Assembly (NCBI GenBank): GCA_947464955.1 | Contig: CANHZI010000004.1 | Coordinates: forward strand, 1 to 55,081 | Source: Oxalobacteraceae bacterium | GTDB lineage: Bacteria > Pseudomonadota > Gammaproteobacteria > Burkholderiales > Burkholderiaceae_D | Reading direction: 5' to 3' | DNA: 55,081 bases | Part shown: positions 25,509 through 34,374 of the stretch, piece after piece | Layout of the letters: each line of letters begins with the position of its first letter | Position numbering within the stretch: the first letter of the stretch is position 1 | The notes under the pieces: model-generated | The model's input: only the letters and a program-made list of their open reading frames with translations | Database searches by the model: none | Told to the model about the DNA's origin: nothing | Translations under genes and position numbers: made by a program

Positions 25509-27458
25509 ATGAAACTTCGCTCATCCCACTTGGCATTTGCCATCGCACTCGCTTGCTCTGCTCCGGTATTGAGTATTGCCGCAAGTAGTAATGGCGCCGC
25601 AAGTATCATCAGTGCTGCTGATGAAAAAGATAGTGCAGCAGTCCGCGCAGAATACATTCGTAAAAACTATACCAAGTTTGAATATCGTATTCCAGTTCGC
25701 GATGGTAAATTGCTTTTTACCTCGATGTACATTCCAAACGATGCGAGTCCGACTAAACGTTATCCTATCCTGTTAGTGCGCACACCTTACACTGTTGCGC
25801 CTTATGGGGCAGATAAGTACAAGACGCGTCTTGGCCCAAGCTTCGATTTCGAAAAAGAAGGTTTCATCTTCGCCTTTCAAGATGTACGTGGTAAGAATAT
25901 GTCTGAGGGCGAATTTGTGAACATGCGCCCGCATATTGAGAAGAAAATCAGTAAGAACGATGTCGATGAAAGTAGCGATACCTACGATAGTATCGATTGG
26001 ATGCTGAAAAATATCAGCTCGAACAATGGGAAAGTCGGACAGTGGGGGATTTCCTACCCAGGATTCTATACCTCGGCCGGAGCGATTGACTCTCACCCTG
26101 CCTTAAAGGCGGTTTCACCACAAGCGCCGATTGCAGATTGGTTTCGCGGCGATGATATGCATAGAAACGGTGCTTTTAATGTGCAACTTGCGTTCAGTTT
26201 CTTTAGTGGATTCGGCAAACCAAGACCCGTGCCTACCGATGTCAGCGATGGTCAAGCGTTTGATTGGGGAACACCGGATGCCTATCAATTTTTCTTAGAA
26301 CTGGGCCCCTTATCTAATGCTAATAGCAAGTATTTGAAAGGCGCGATTCCATTCTGGAACGAGCTAACTCAGCATCCTAATTATGACGCCTATTGGCAGG
26401 CAAAAAATCTGCTACCACATTTGAAGAACATCAAGGCCGCAGTGATGACTGTTGGTGGTTGGTATGACACTGAAGACCTGTATGGGCCATTACAGACATA
26501 TAAAGCAATCGAGAAGAATAATCCGGGCATAAGCAATACTCTGGTTATTGGACCGTGGGTGCATGGCGGTTGGCAGAGTACGACGGGTGAGAAAGTAGGG
26601 GATGCGAATTTCGGTTTTAAGACCTCTTTCAATTATCAAGCCATCGAATTCGCTTTCTTTAAACATCATCTCAAGGGGGGGGATAAACCATCGTTGCCAG
26701 AAGCTTGGGTGTTCGAAACTGGTGCAAATCGGTGGCGTAATTTTGATACTTGGCCGCCAGCAAATACGCAGAGCAAAGCTTTGTATTTTCATGCGAATGG
26801 CAAGCTTAGTTTTGAAATGCCGGCTGCAGGTCCAACGGCCTACGACGAGTATGTGAGCGATCCAGCTAAGCCAGTTCCGTACACAACCGAAATCACCAAT
26901 CGCTGGAGTAATCAGTACGTGGCAGCGGATCAGCGATTTGCGAGTACTCGCCCCGACGTCTTGACTTATCAATCCGAAATTCTTGAACGCGATGTGACCT
27001 TTGCGGGGCCTTTAGAAGCGAATCTTATTGTCAGTACGACGGGTACAGACGCAGATTTTGTGGTCAAGCTAATTGACGTTAATCCAAATAAAATGGATGC
27101 CGCAGCGGGTGAGCCGAATCGGGGGGCACAACAAACCTTAGTGCGAGGTGAGCCTTTCCGTGCCCGCTTCCGTGATAGTTTTGAGCACCCAAAAGCGTTT
27201 GTGCCAGATCAACCAAGCAAAGTGAAATTCGCGATCAATGATGTGATGCACACCTTCAAACGCGGGCATCGTATCATGATACAAATACAATCGAGCTGGT
27301 TCCCATTTATTGATCGCAATCCGCAGAAGTTTGTCGAGAATATCTTTGAAGCGAAGGAATCCGACTTCATTAAGGCAAATCACAGACTGTATAGGTCGGG
27401 TGCTGAGATCAGTAGTGTAAAGGTACAGGTTCTGCCTGCGCTTGACGCTAAGGAATAA
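25509..27458 (+). CDS. Exported CocE/NonD family hydrolase (alpha-amino acid ester hydrolase-like)
   Basis: A 649-residue serine hydrolase with a signal peptide (about 1-25). The alpha/beta hydrolase domain (about 58-430) has the nucleophile S182 in GISYPG, D320 in GGWYD and H352 in GPWVHG, which match the catalytic triad of X-Pro peptidases, cocaine esterase and alpha-amino acid ester hydrolases. The C-terminal jelly-roll domain begins near 480. It probably cleaves esters or N-terminal peptides in the periplasm; the exact substrate is unknown. No partner gene is obvious. A terminator lies 43 bases after the stop. Confidence 0.9.
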   Translation: MKLRSSHLAFAIALACSAPVLSIAASSNGAASIISAADEKDSAAVRAEYIRKNYTKFEYRIPVRDGKLLFTSMYIPNDASPTKRYPILLVRTPYTVAPYGADKYKTRLGPSFDFEKEGFIFAFQDVRGKNMSEGEFVNMRPHIEKKISKNDVDESSDTYDSIDWMLKNISSNNGKVGQWGISYPGFYTSAGAIDSHPALKAVSPQAPIADWFRGDDMHRNGAFNVQLAFSFFSGFGKPRPVPTDVSDGQAFDWGTPDAYQFFLELGPLSNANSKYLKGAIPFWNELTQHPNYDAYWQAKNLLPHLKNIKAAVMTVGGWYDTEDLYGPLQTYKAIEKNNPGISNTLVIGPWVHGGWQSTTGEKVGDANFGFKTSFNYQAIEFAFFKHHLKGGDKPSLPEAWVFETGANRWRNFDTWPPANTQSKALYFHANGKLSFEMPAAGPTAYDEYVSDPAKPVPYTTEITNRWSNQYVAADQRFASTRPDVLTYQSEILERDVTFAGPLEANLIVSTTGTDADFVVKLIDVNPNKMDAAAGEPNRGAQQTLVRGEPFRARFRDSFEHPKAFVPDQPSKVKFAINDVMHTFKRGHRIMIQIQSSWFPFIDRNPQKFVENIFEAKESDFIKANHRLYRSGAEISSVKVQVLPALDAKE

Positions 27459-27500
27459 TGTCTTAAGTTGTATACATATGTCGGCAAAAACCCGCAAAAG

Positions 27501-27522
27501 CCCGCCTTTGGCGGGTTTTTTT
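27501..27522 (+). terminator. Rho-independent terminator after the hydrolase gene
   Basis: CCCGCC (27501-27506), a TTT loop and GGCGGG (27510-27515), followed by seven T. An upstream AACCCGC (27489-27495) could pair alternatively with the same 3' arm. Confidence 0.82.
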
Positions 27523-27644
27523 ATGGATATTCTCCTGCTATTGCTGATGTTTTGCTTTCTTTAATTTACACTGGTGAAATATCGAGACAGCCAAAATTTA
27601 TTTGCATTTCCACAGTATCAATCTTTTCTCAAGAAGCGAACGCC

Positions 27645-29351
27645 GTGCCAAACAGTTCACAACAATTATGCGAGTCCTTGCGTATTTCTGTTGATGAGCT
27701 GCGTCTTGGAATGTTCGTGTCTGAGCTTGATCGGCCTTGGGTGCAGACGCCTTTTTTGTTGCAGGGCTTTTTGCTGGTTGAGGAGCTTGATTTGCAAACA
27801 CTGCGCGGCCTCGTCAAAGAAGTTGTCATCGATCCCAGTCGTAGTAATTACAATGCCTTGCTCGATATTTCATTCGAGCGCTTACATGTCCTCATAGACG
27901 CTGACGATAGTATGAATCAGCGTGTGCCAAGTAGGCATTTGCACATTAGCTTTGATGATGAAAGTAATAGTATCGACAAGGTCGTAGCGTGGTTGCATAA
28001 AAAATTTACCCGCTCTGAATATGCAACGTCGCGTCGATTGCGCCATGATAAAGCCCGTAAGCATGCACTTCAGCAAAAGGCAAAAGCGAACCTGCATTTC
28101 AAACGTGAAGCAGAGCCGCGCGAACTCAAAATCGATGATCATAGCGAAACCTCGATTGCCCATCCGAAAAAATCCAATGCAGCTTCTTTACGAAAGTTAA
28201 ATGCGGCGATAAACGGTAGTGAAACGCCAAGTCATGCTGTCGTGGAGATGAGTTGGTGGGAAAAATGGCTGCGGTGGAATCAGAGCGGCAGCCACTGGCA
28301 TGGCTCTTTGTGGAATCGCTCAACCAGTCCGCGTCAGAAAAAGCATAGACCTGAGTATGTGCCTGAAGACATCCATTTAGTGCATCATCCGATTCAAACG
28401 AGTTTATCTGAAGAATTGGTCCGTGCGCGCGAAGTAGTGGCGAAAGCGGATGCTTTGATTAGCAAGCTCGAGCAAGACTTGAAGAACATGCAGGCGATTG
28501 AACTGAAAGAAGTTCTACCGACTGTGCAGCTGCTTTCAGATAGCGTGATTGCGAATCCATCGGCGATGATGTGGCTGCTGAGAATGCGATCTGAAAATGC
28601 GGTGGTCGTTTCACATGCGTTAAAAGTTGCGGTTTATATGCTGACCTTAGGGCGTCACATTGGATTCAACAAGCAACAAATGATTGAATTAGGCTTCATT
28701 GGTTTGTTGCTTGATGTCGGCAAACTTGAAATGCCGGAAGAACTGCTCAGTAAACCTGAAAAATTGTCTGCGGAAGAAGCGAATCTGATCCAAACCCATG
28801 TGGATGCCAGCATCCAATTGTTGGAATCGAAGGAACCCTTAAGTTTCAATGTTCGATTGGGCATCAATGAGCACCATGAGCGTATGGATGGAAGTGGTTA
28901 CCCGCGTGGCTTGGCAGGAGGAGAAATTAGTATTTTTGGACGTATGGCAGCAATCGCTGATAGTTTCGCTGCGATGACCTCACCACGAGCGTATAGCCAG
29001 ACTTTGTCGAGCTTCGACGCCATGAAAGAGTTGTTTAAGATGGCTGAGGGGCAGTTACATGCGCCTTTGGTCGAAGAATTTGTACAGGCGGTGGGTATCT
29101 TCCCTGTGGGTAGTCTGATTCAGCTTACGACTGGTGAGATTGCCATTGTGCTAGAGCACAATAAAGTCAGGCGTCTTGATCCTAAGGTTTTACTCCTTAC
29201 CCGTAGCGACAAGAGTTTGTTAGAAAAACCAATATTGTTCGATCTGTTACGTCAAGATCTGGTTAATGACGAGGAACGTATCAGTATCATGCGCGGTTTG
29301 CCCGATGGTGCATACGGTTTAGTGTGTCATGATTTTTATAAGGCGACATGA
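27645..29351 (+). CDS. DUF3391 / HD-GYP-type protein lacking the HD histidine
   Basis: A 568-residue cytoplasmic protein. An N-terminal DUF3391 domain (about 11-130, with LRLGMFVSELDRPW) is followed by a basic linker, a Trp-rich stretch (203-223) and a coiled coil (255-290). The C-terminal HD-GYP domain covers about 310-480. The HHERMDGSGYP motif (410-420) is intact, but the place of the HD pair reads LLLDVGK (354-360), so the metal-binding His is Leu356. Cyclic-di-GMP hydrolysis may be lost or altered. I prefer GTG 27645 as start, with AAGAAGCGA upstream, because the frame before it crosses the preceding terminator. Its stop overlaps the EAL gene start by 4 bases. Confidence 0.85.
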   Translation: MPNSSQQLCESLRISVDELRLGMFVSELDRPWVQTPFLLQGFLLVEELDLQTLRGLVKEVVIDPSRSNYNALLDISFERLHVLIDADDSMNQRVPSRHLHISFDDESNSIDKVVAWLHKKFTRSEYATSRRLRHDKARKHALQQKAKANLHFKREAEPRELKIDDHSETSIAHPKKSNAASLRKLNAAINGSETPSHAVVEMSWWEKWLRWNQSGSHWHGSLWNRSTSPRQKKHRPEYVPEDIHLVHHPIQTSLSEELVRAREVVAKADALISKLEQDLKNMQAIELKEVLPTVQLLSDSVIANPSAMMWLLRMRSENAVVVSHALKVAVYMLTLGRHIGFNKQQMIELGFIGLLLDVGKLEMPEELLSKPEKLSAEEANLIQTHVDASIQLLESKEPLSFNVRLGINEHHERMDGSGYPRGLAGGEISIFGRMAAIADSFAAMTSPRAYSQTLSSFDAMKELFKMAEGQLHAPLVEEFVQAVGIFPVGSLIQLTTGEIAIVLEHNKVRRLDPKVLLLTRSDKSLLEKPILFDLLRQDLVNDEERISIMRGLPDGAYGLVCHDFYKAT

Positions 29352-30652
29352 TGGGTAAATTTCTGACTGGTGATAGCTGCATGATGTCGTCCGTGAATGA
29401 GTTTATGCAGTTGCTTGAATTGGATTTGCAGAACGCGAGTGACACCAATGCGGTAGCCTTGTTGGTAGTGAGTTTGCAGCGTTCAGATCGGATTCAGGCC
29501 TTATTGAATCCTCACTACGATAGCATCGTTGAACAGCATTTCGCAGACCGTTTGCAAGCCAGTTTGCGTGACAAAGATCGCTTTGTATTTGCAACCGAAA
29601 ACGAATGTTGGTTTTTTCTTCCGAATTTGGCCTCCGAGGCATTGGCAGTATTGGCCTGCCATCGGATTTTGAATGCCTTGAACACACCGCTCAGAATTGA
29701 AACGCAAGCCGTATTCTTCCAGCCTAGCATAGGGATTGCCTGTGCTCCCTTGCATGCCCAAGGAGCGCTTGATTTATTGCGCATTGCGGATTTAGCACAG
29801 CGCAACGCTCAGTCAAACAATATGCGTTTTGAATTGGCACGCGTCGAACAGCGCGAACGTTCAGGCCCTGATGACTTGCCGCAAGCGCTCAAGGAAGTAT
29901 TGGACAATAATGCACTCGAAATGCGTTACCAGCCGAAGGTGGATTTACGCTCTAAGAGTGTCAAGTCTGTCGAAGCTTTGGTGCGCTGGCCGACGGATCA
30001 TCAGCAATCGGTACCGACCAATATTTTGATCGATACTGCTGAACAATTTGGACTGATCGAACAGTTGACCATGCAAGTGGTGAATAAGGTATTCCAAGAA
30101 GCAGCGCAATGGCGTAGCAAGGGTTTGCAAGTGGTTGTATGGGTAAATCTTTCTGCACGTTTGCTGGGTTTAGAGCAGCTACCTAAAGTTTTGGCGCGCG
30201 CACTCAATGTTTGGAACTTGCCTTCATCGGCGGTTGGATTGGAAGTTACCGAGAGCGCATTTATTCATGATATTGAGCATACGACAGCCTTACTTTTTGA
30301 GCTGAAACGATTGGGCTTCAAGCTATCGATTGATGATTTTGGGACTGGCTATTCATCATTGGCGTATCTGCGCCGATTCCCGATCGATGAATTAAAGGTT
30401 GATAAAGTCTTCGTGCAAGGAATGATGGATTCGACACAAGATAAACAAATCGTCCAAAGCATTATCAGCTTGGCGCATAACTTTGGCTTGTCGGTAGTTG
30501 CAGAAGGAGTAGAGCAGGAGGCGAATTTGAACGCCTTGCGCCTAATGGGCTGCGATGAAATTCAAGGCTACTATTTTGCTCATCCCATGCCCGCCGATAA
30601 GTTGCTATCTTGGTGCGAACAATTTCACCGAGATTTTCACGAGAAGTTATGA
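29348..30652 (+). CDS. EAL-domain cyclic-di-GMP phosphodiesterase with degenerate GGDEF half
   Basis: A 434-residue protein with no membrane segment. Residues 20-165 are a worn GGDEF domain: ENECWFFLPN (84-93) occupies the signature position. The EAL domain (about 175-430) keeps its catalytic set: EAL at 209-211, N267, E299 in EVTES, DDFGTGYSS from 329, K350 and E386 in AEGVEQ. It should hydrolyse cyclic-di-GMP to pGpG. The start ATGATG overlaps the stop of the HD-GYP gene (ATGA), which points to translational coupling. The pair probably works together, perhaps with the HD-GYP protein acting as sensor or partner. Confidence 0.92.
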   Translation: MMGKFLTGDSCMMSSVNEFMQLLELDLQNASDTNAVALLVVSLQRSDRIQALLNPHYDSIVEQHFADRLQASLRDKDRFVFATENECWFFLPNLASEALAVLACHRILNALNTPLRIETQAVFFQPSIGIACAPLHAQGALDLLRIADLAQRNAQSNNMRFELARVEQRERSGPDDLPQALKEVLDNNALEMRYQPKVDLRSKSVKSVEALVRWPTDHQQSVPTNILIDTAEQFGLIEQLTMQVVNKVFQEAAQWRSKGLQVVVWVNLSARLLGLEQLPKVLARALNVWNLPSSAVGLEVTESAFIHDIEHTTALLFELKRLGFKLSIDDFGTGYSSLAYLRRFPIDELKVDKVFVQGMMDSTQDKQIVQSIISLAHNFGLSVVAEGVEQEANLNALRLMGCDEIQGYYFAHPMPADKLLSWCEQFHRDFHEKL

Positions 30653-30696
30653 CGCATTTTTCGGCAAAACATTTCTACTGCAAAACCTAATTTATT

Positions 30697-31623
30697 ATGA
30701 GCTCCTCCGACATCCAGATGCCTACACCTTTAAAGCCGCGCTTACGTATTGGACTCATCGCTAATCGTTCGCATCAAGACGCTGCTGGATCTGCTTTAGT
30801 GCAATTGTTCAAGCGTGGTGAACAATCGATACGCGCCCTCAAACCAGAGTGGGTGGTAGTGGGGCGAACCTTGGATGCGATCCATTCCCATGGTTTGAGT
30901 TCTTTATGTGAGCCACATGTGCGGTTTCCGTATGGACGTGATGGCGGTTTGATGAAACTGGTGGCACATGTAGTCAATAGCGATCCCGTAAATTCAGTGG
31001 ACGCTGTGGTTTACCTGATCGATCCGGTTGATCCATCATCTGTTTTTCCGGAAGCCTTGGCGCTCAAGCGTCAGTGTGTAATTCATGGTAAACCGTTCTT
31101 GTCGACCCTCGCGAGTGCCTGCGAATGGTTGGAACTTGAGGCTTTGACAACCGGATCCAGTTCACATTTGAGCGAGGGTAGAGGCTTCAATTTGGCAGAT
31201 GAAAGCATCGCCTTGATTGCGCATGATGCGATGAAACAAAAGATGTTGAAGATCGCTGAGAAACATTTCCATGTGCTAGATCAATTCGCGCATCGCTATG
31301 CAACTGGTACCACCGGTTCTCTATTGAATCAGCTGGCACAAAGAATCAAAGGACAAGATGCGGGACGCAATTGGGTGCAACCGTTTCTGTCTGGACCCAT
31401 GGGCGGCGATGCCCAAATTGCGGAGTTAGTCTTGGACAAGAAAATTCGTCGCATTTTGTTTCTTGAAGACCCGCATGTTGCGCGTCAACATGAGGCCGAT
31501 ATTCAGTTACTGGAGCGAGCGGCGCGCACCGTGACAGACTTCTCTTTGGTTGTGAGTGATGTGGATGGTAGCGATCGGTGGTTGCAGCTCATGACGCAAC
31601 GCCTCAGCCTGAGTCACTTATGA
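30697..31623 (+). CDS. Methylglyoxal synthase with duplicated, degenerate N-terminal half
   Basis: A 308-residue protein. The C-terminal half (about 168-295) is a clear methylglyoxal synthase, which makes methylglyoxal from dihydroxyacetone phosphate. By my alignment its catalytic residues are all kept: H176-D177 in IAHD, the YATGTTG phosphate loop (201-207), D238 in GPMGGD, D258, H265 and D268, with spacings close to E. coli MgsA. A 10-residue insertion precedes the GPMGGD motif. The N-terminal half (about 15-147) looks like a second copy (IGLIANR, YGRDGG, LIDPVDP) that has lost most catalytic residues. MgsA is normally about 150 residues, so this is a doubled form. It lies 44 bases after the EAL gene. 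Confidence 0.85.
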   Translation: MSSSDIQMPTPLKPRLRIGLIANRSHQDAAGSALVQLFKRGEQSIRALKPEWVVVGRTLDAIHSHGLSSLCEPHVRFPYGRDGGLMKLVAHVVNSDPVNSVDAVVYLIDPVDPSSVFPEALALKRQCVIHGKPFLSTLASACEWLELEALTTGSSSHLSEGRGFNLADESIALIAHDAMKQKMLKIAEKHFHVLDQFAHRYATGTTGSLLNQLAQRIKGQDAGRNWVQPFLSGPMGGDAQIAELVLDKKIRRILFLEDPHVARQHEADIQLLERAARTVTDFSLVVSDVDGSDRWLQLMTQRLSLSHL

Positions 31624-31684
31624 GCGCAAAGCTAAGGTTTTAAATCAGATGGTTAATTCGGCAACAATTCGGTACAATTTGTTC

Positions 31685-31708
31685 CTCGCATTTAGGCGAG
31701 CTTTTTTT
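31685..31708 (+). terminator. Short hairpin with T-run between the MGS and CII-like genes
   Basis: CTCGC (31685-31689) pairs with GCGAG (31696-31700) around a 6-base loop, followed by C and seven to eight T. The stem is only 5 bp. It may end the MGS transcript or act as an attenuator ahead of the CII-like gene. Confidence 0.55.
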
Positions 31709-31725
31709 GATAGTAAGGACTTCAC

Positions 31726-32211
31726 ATGACCCGCAGATACTCTGACATGAACCAGCACGATGCCTTGTACAAAGTTGCAAGGGCGTATCCGGGCGGGCTT
31801 GAAGCCTTGGCGACAGCACTCAAGATGTCGGTCAACGTTCTGCGCAACAAGTTGGCACCAGGTATCGAAACCCACTATCCATCCTTCGAAGAAGTGTCAG
31901 AAATCGTTGCTCTATGCCAAGAGGCTGGCGTAAAGGATGCGCTTTTACCTCTGCATGCTATGTTAGCCCGACACGGTATGGCTGGCTTTTTGGTGCCGGA
32001 ACCACGTGAATTCACGGATGACGACTTATCGCAAACGGTATGCCGTGTGATGAGCCAAGTTGGCAATGCTGCCGAAGCTGTTTCAGCAGCGATGATGGAT
32101 CGTGTGATTACGACGCACGAAGCAGATTTGATCGAACGTGAGTTTCAAGCTGCATTAGCTGCCATCGGCGAGTGGCGTGAACGAATTCGTCAACATCACC
32201 GCGGGATCTAA
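31726..32211 (+). CDS. CII-like phage regulatory family protein (PF06892), chromosomal
   Basis: A 161-residue DNA-binding-type protein. Its first half resembles the phage CII/CP76 family: HDALYKVARAYPGGLEALA, then LKMSVNVLRNKLAPG (a helix-turn-helix-like part) and FEEVSEIVALCQEAG. The C-terminal half is helical and could mediate oligomers. No integrase, capsid or other phage gene lies nearby, so it looks domesticated; relatives appear on many betaproteobacterial chromosomes as I recall. The ATG at 31726 has AAGGA upstream; a second ATG at 31747 is possible. Target genes are unknown. Confidence 0.8.
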   Translation: MTRRYSDMNQHDALYKVARAYPGGLEALATALKMSVNVLRNKLAPGIETHYPSFEEVSEIVALCQEAGVKDALLPLHAMLARHGMAGFLVPEPREFTDDDLSQTVCRVMSQVGNAAEAVSAAMMDRVITTHEADLIEREFQAALAAIGEWRERIRQHHRGI

Positions 32212-32261
32212 AAATAAGCAGCGCTGCTTCAAGTCGATTCTAATATCGAGTCTTGGTTTTG

Positions 32262-33650
32262 TTAGGATTTTATGGGCAAACTCAAGCAGGCTTCCAACCC
32301 ACCTTCACTATGATTCTTGAGGTTGAGGTCACCATTGTGCTGACGCGCGATATTCAGCGCGATGGTGAGGCCCAAGCCTGTTCCCCCTGTTTCGCGAGAG
32401 CGTGAGGTTTCGATGCGGTAAAAGGGCTCGAACACCCGAGTAAGTTGGTCTTCAGCGATGCCTGGACCGCGATCTCGTACGTAAATATTCAAGATTTTTT
32501 TTCCAGTCTGACTGAGTTTGTCTTCCACTCGCTCGACTCGAATTTGTGCACCCTGACCGTATTTAATCGCGTTATCAATCAAATTATTCAGGCAGCGGCG
32601 CAGTGCTTGTGGCCGCGCCAAGATCGTTGCCCCGGATTTACTTGGTAGATCGATCAAGTGACCTGCATCACTCGCATCGGTGCAAATGCTGTCGAGTAAA
32701 GAATCTATGTCGAGCGGACGTAATTCTTCGGTGCTGTCCATGCTGCGCGCTAAGTCTAGACCTTCTTTCACCATCATTTGCATACTCGATAAATCACCAA
32801 TGAGTTTATCTCTAAGCTCTTGATCGCCCACTTTCTCTAATCGCAGACGCAGACGTGTTAGTGGTGTTTGTAAGTCATGCGTGATCGCTGCCAGCATTTG
32901 CGTTCGTTGCTGAATGTGGTTGCGAATGCGAGTTTGCATGGCATTAAAAGCGCGCGTTGCTTGTAGAATTTCGCTAGCGCCGCGCTCGACCAAGGGAGGG
33001 CGATTAATATCTTGTCCCAATTCGGTCGCAGCTTGTGCAAGACTCATGAGCGGTTTGATCGTCATACGCGAAACAAAAAATGCTAAGCCAGCGACACAAC
33101 TAAGAAAAATGAAGAGGTAATAAATGGTCTCGGTTTGAATCGGTGGCGAGGGCGGACGAGGAGGCGAAATACTCTGTTTCAGTGACACGCCATCCTTCAA
33201 GGTGATCATCACTGCTTCACACGGTTCTATTGGAGCACGGTCGCTATCGGCACGTATAAAACAATTCTCAACGTTAGGGGCCAAGGCGCTCACTGGATAT
33301 TGGTCTTCAAGCCTCTCGATCAAAGCAATCGCATAGGGTGAGTTTGGAACATAATTCGTCTTAGGCGCTGGCGTTTCAAGAATTTGCAAACCTAGCCGCG
33401 GCATTCCTTTTAGTAGGTCGCTGCGGTTGCTGGCGGGTAGCGCATCGAGTGCACGAATCAATTGCTCCGTATGTTTGATGCGTTCTAAGCGAAAACTATT
33501 GCGCTCGTGGCTCAGCGTGGTTTGACGTTCGCCAAAAGCTAGCCACCATGTCAACGCTGCGGCGGCAAGAACGCCGAGGATCAAGATGGCAAAAATACGA
33601 GTTGAAATCGAGTTTAAGCGCGAGCTAGCCGCATCAGATTTTGCCTTCAT
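32262..33650 (-). CDS. HAMP-domain sensor histidine kinase
   Basis: A 462-residue EnvZ/CpxA-type kinase. TM1 is at about 17-38. A periplasmic sensor (about 40-172) ends in a Pro-rich stretch (PPRPPSPP), TM2 lies at about 176-195 and a HAMP domain follows. The phospho-acceptor H258 is in AITHDLQTPLTRLRLRL. The ATPase domain has the NLIDNAIKYG N-box, DRGPGIAEDQ G1 box and GGTGLGLTIA G2 box. I start at ATG 33650, which has GGAG 7 bases upstream; a GTG five codons earlier would overlap the regulator gene. It is the second gene of an operon with the response regulator. Confidence 0.94.
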   Translation of the reverse strand: MKAKSDAASSRLNSISTRIFAILILGVLAAAALTWWLAFGERQTTLSHERNSFRLERIKHTEQLIRALDALPASNRSDLLKGMPRLGLQILETPAPKTNYVPNSPYAIALIERLEDQYPVSALAPNVENCFIRADSDRAPIEPCEAVMITLKDGVSLKQSISPPRPPSPPIQTETIYYLFIFLSCVAGLAFFVSRMTIKPLMSLAQAATELGQDINRPPLVERGASEILQATRAFNAMQTRIRNHIQQRTQMLAAITHDLQTPLTRLRLRLEKVGDQELRDKLIGDLSSMQMMVKEGLDLARSMDSTEELRPLDIDSLLDSICTDASDAGHLIDLPSKSGATILARPQALRRCLNNLIDNAIKYGQGAQIRVERVEDKLSQTGKKILNIYVRDRGPGIAEDQLTRVFEPFYRIETSRSRETGGTGLGLTIALNIARQHNGDLNLKNHSEGGLEACLSLPIKS

Positions 33651-33651
33651 A

Positions 33652-34374
33652 TTAGCTCTCCGCACTCACATTAACAGCTAACACATAACCGCCATTGCGA
33701 ACGGTTTTGATGATTTGTGGTGAACGTGCGTCTTCACGTAATTTCTGACGCAGGCGGCTAATTTGAATATCAATGGAGCGGTCGAAAGGGTCGGCATCGC
33801 GGCCTTGTGTCATGTTCAGTAATTGGTCGCGATTGAGCACATCGTTGGGATGTTCGAGGAAAATGTTGAGCAGACGATATTCCGAGCCAGACAGCGCGAT
33901 TACCATGTTGTCTGGGCTGATTAAATGACGAGCAACTAAGTCGAGAGTCCATTCGCCAAAACGTAGCTTTTGTGGTGCGTTATCGCCATGGCCATTGGGG
34001 TTGGCTTGTGCGCGTCGTAACACACTGCGTATGCGAGCGAGTAGTTCGCGTGGTTCGAAAGGCTTGGGTAGGTAATCATCTGCTCCCATCTCTAAACCGA
34101 GTATGCGGTCGAGTGGTTCGCCGCGTGCTGTAAGCATGATCACCGGTAAATTCGACTTTGCGCGTAAGTTACGGCATAACGTTAGGCCGTCATCACCTGG
34201 CAAATTAAGGTCGAGTACCAATAGGTCGACTGGGCGTTTGTCGAGCGCTGCCCACATGGCGTTACCATCAGCGGCGATTTGACTGGCGTAGCCATGCGAC
34301 TCGAGGTAATCTGCGAGTAAGGTTCGAATCTCACGGTCGTCATCGACGATCAAAATAGTAGCTTGCTGTTCCAT
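33652..34374 (-). CDS. OmpR-family response regulator
   Basis: A 240-residue two-domain regulator. The receiver domain has the acidic DDD cluster (11-13), phospho-acceptor D55 in LVLDLNLPG, the T/A switch region in MLTARGE and the conserved Lys in LPKPFEPRELL. The C-terminal winged-helix domain ends in IKTVRNGGYVLAV, the usual OmpR/PhoB end. I choose ATG 34374 because it gives the standard N-terminus; the frame extends 30 codons further upstream. The kinase gene starts directly after the stop. The divergent Spy-like gene is the likely regulated target, and the operon may also control itself. Confidence 0.95.
   Translation of the reverse strand: MEQQATILIVDDDREIRTLLADYLESHGYASQIAADGNAMWAALDKRPVDLLVLDLNLPGDDGLTLCRNLRAKSNLPVIMLTARGEPLDRILGLEMGADDYLPKPFEPRELLARIRSVLRRAQANPNGHGDNAPQKLRFGEWTLDLVARHLISPDNMVIALSGSEYRLLNIFLEHPNDVLNRDQLLNMTQGRDADPFDRSIDIQISRLRQKLREDARSPQIIKTVRNGGYVLAVNVSAES

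Noticed and set aside
31726-32211. Prophage or remnant around the CII-like gene
   Set aside because: No integrase, structural, lysis or attachment-site features were seen in the flanking genes.
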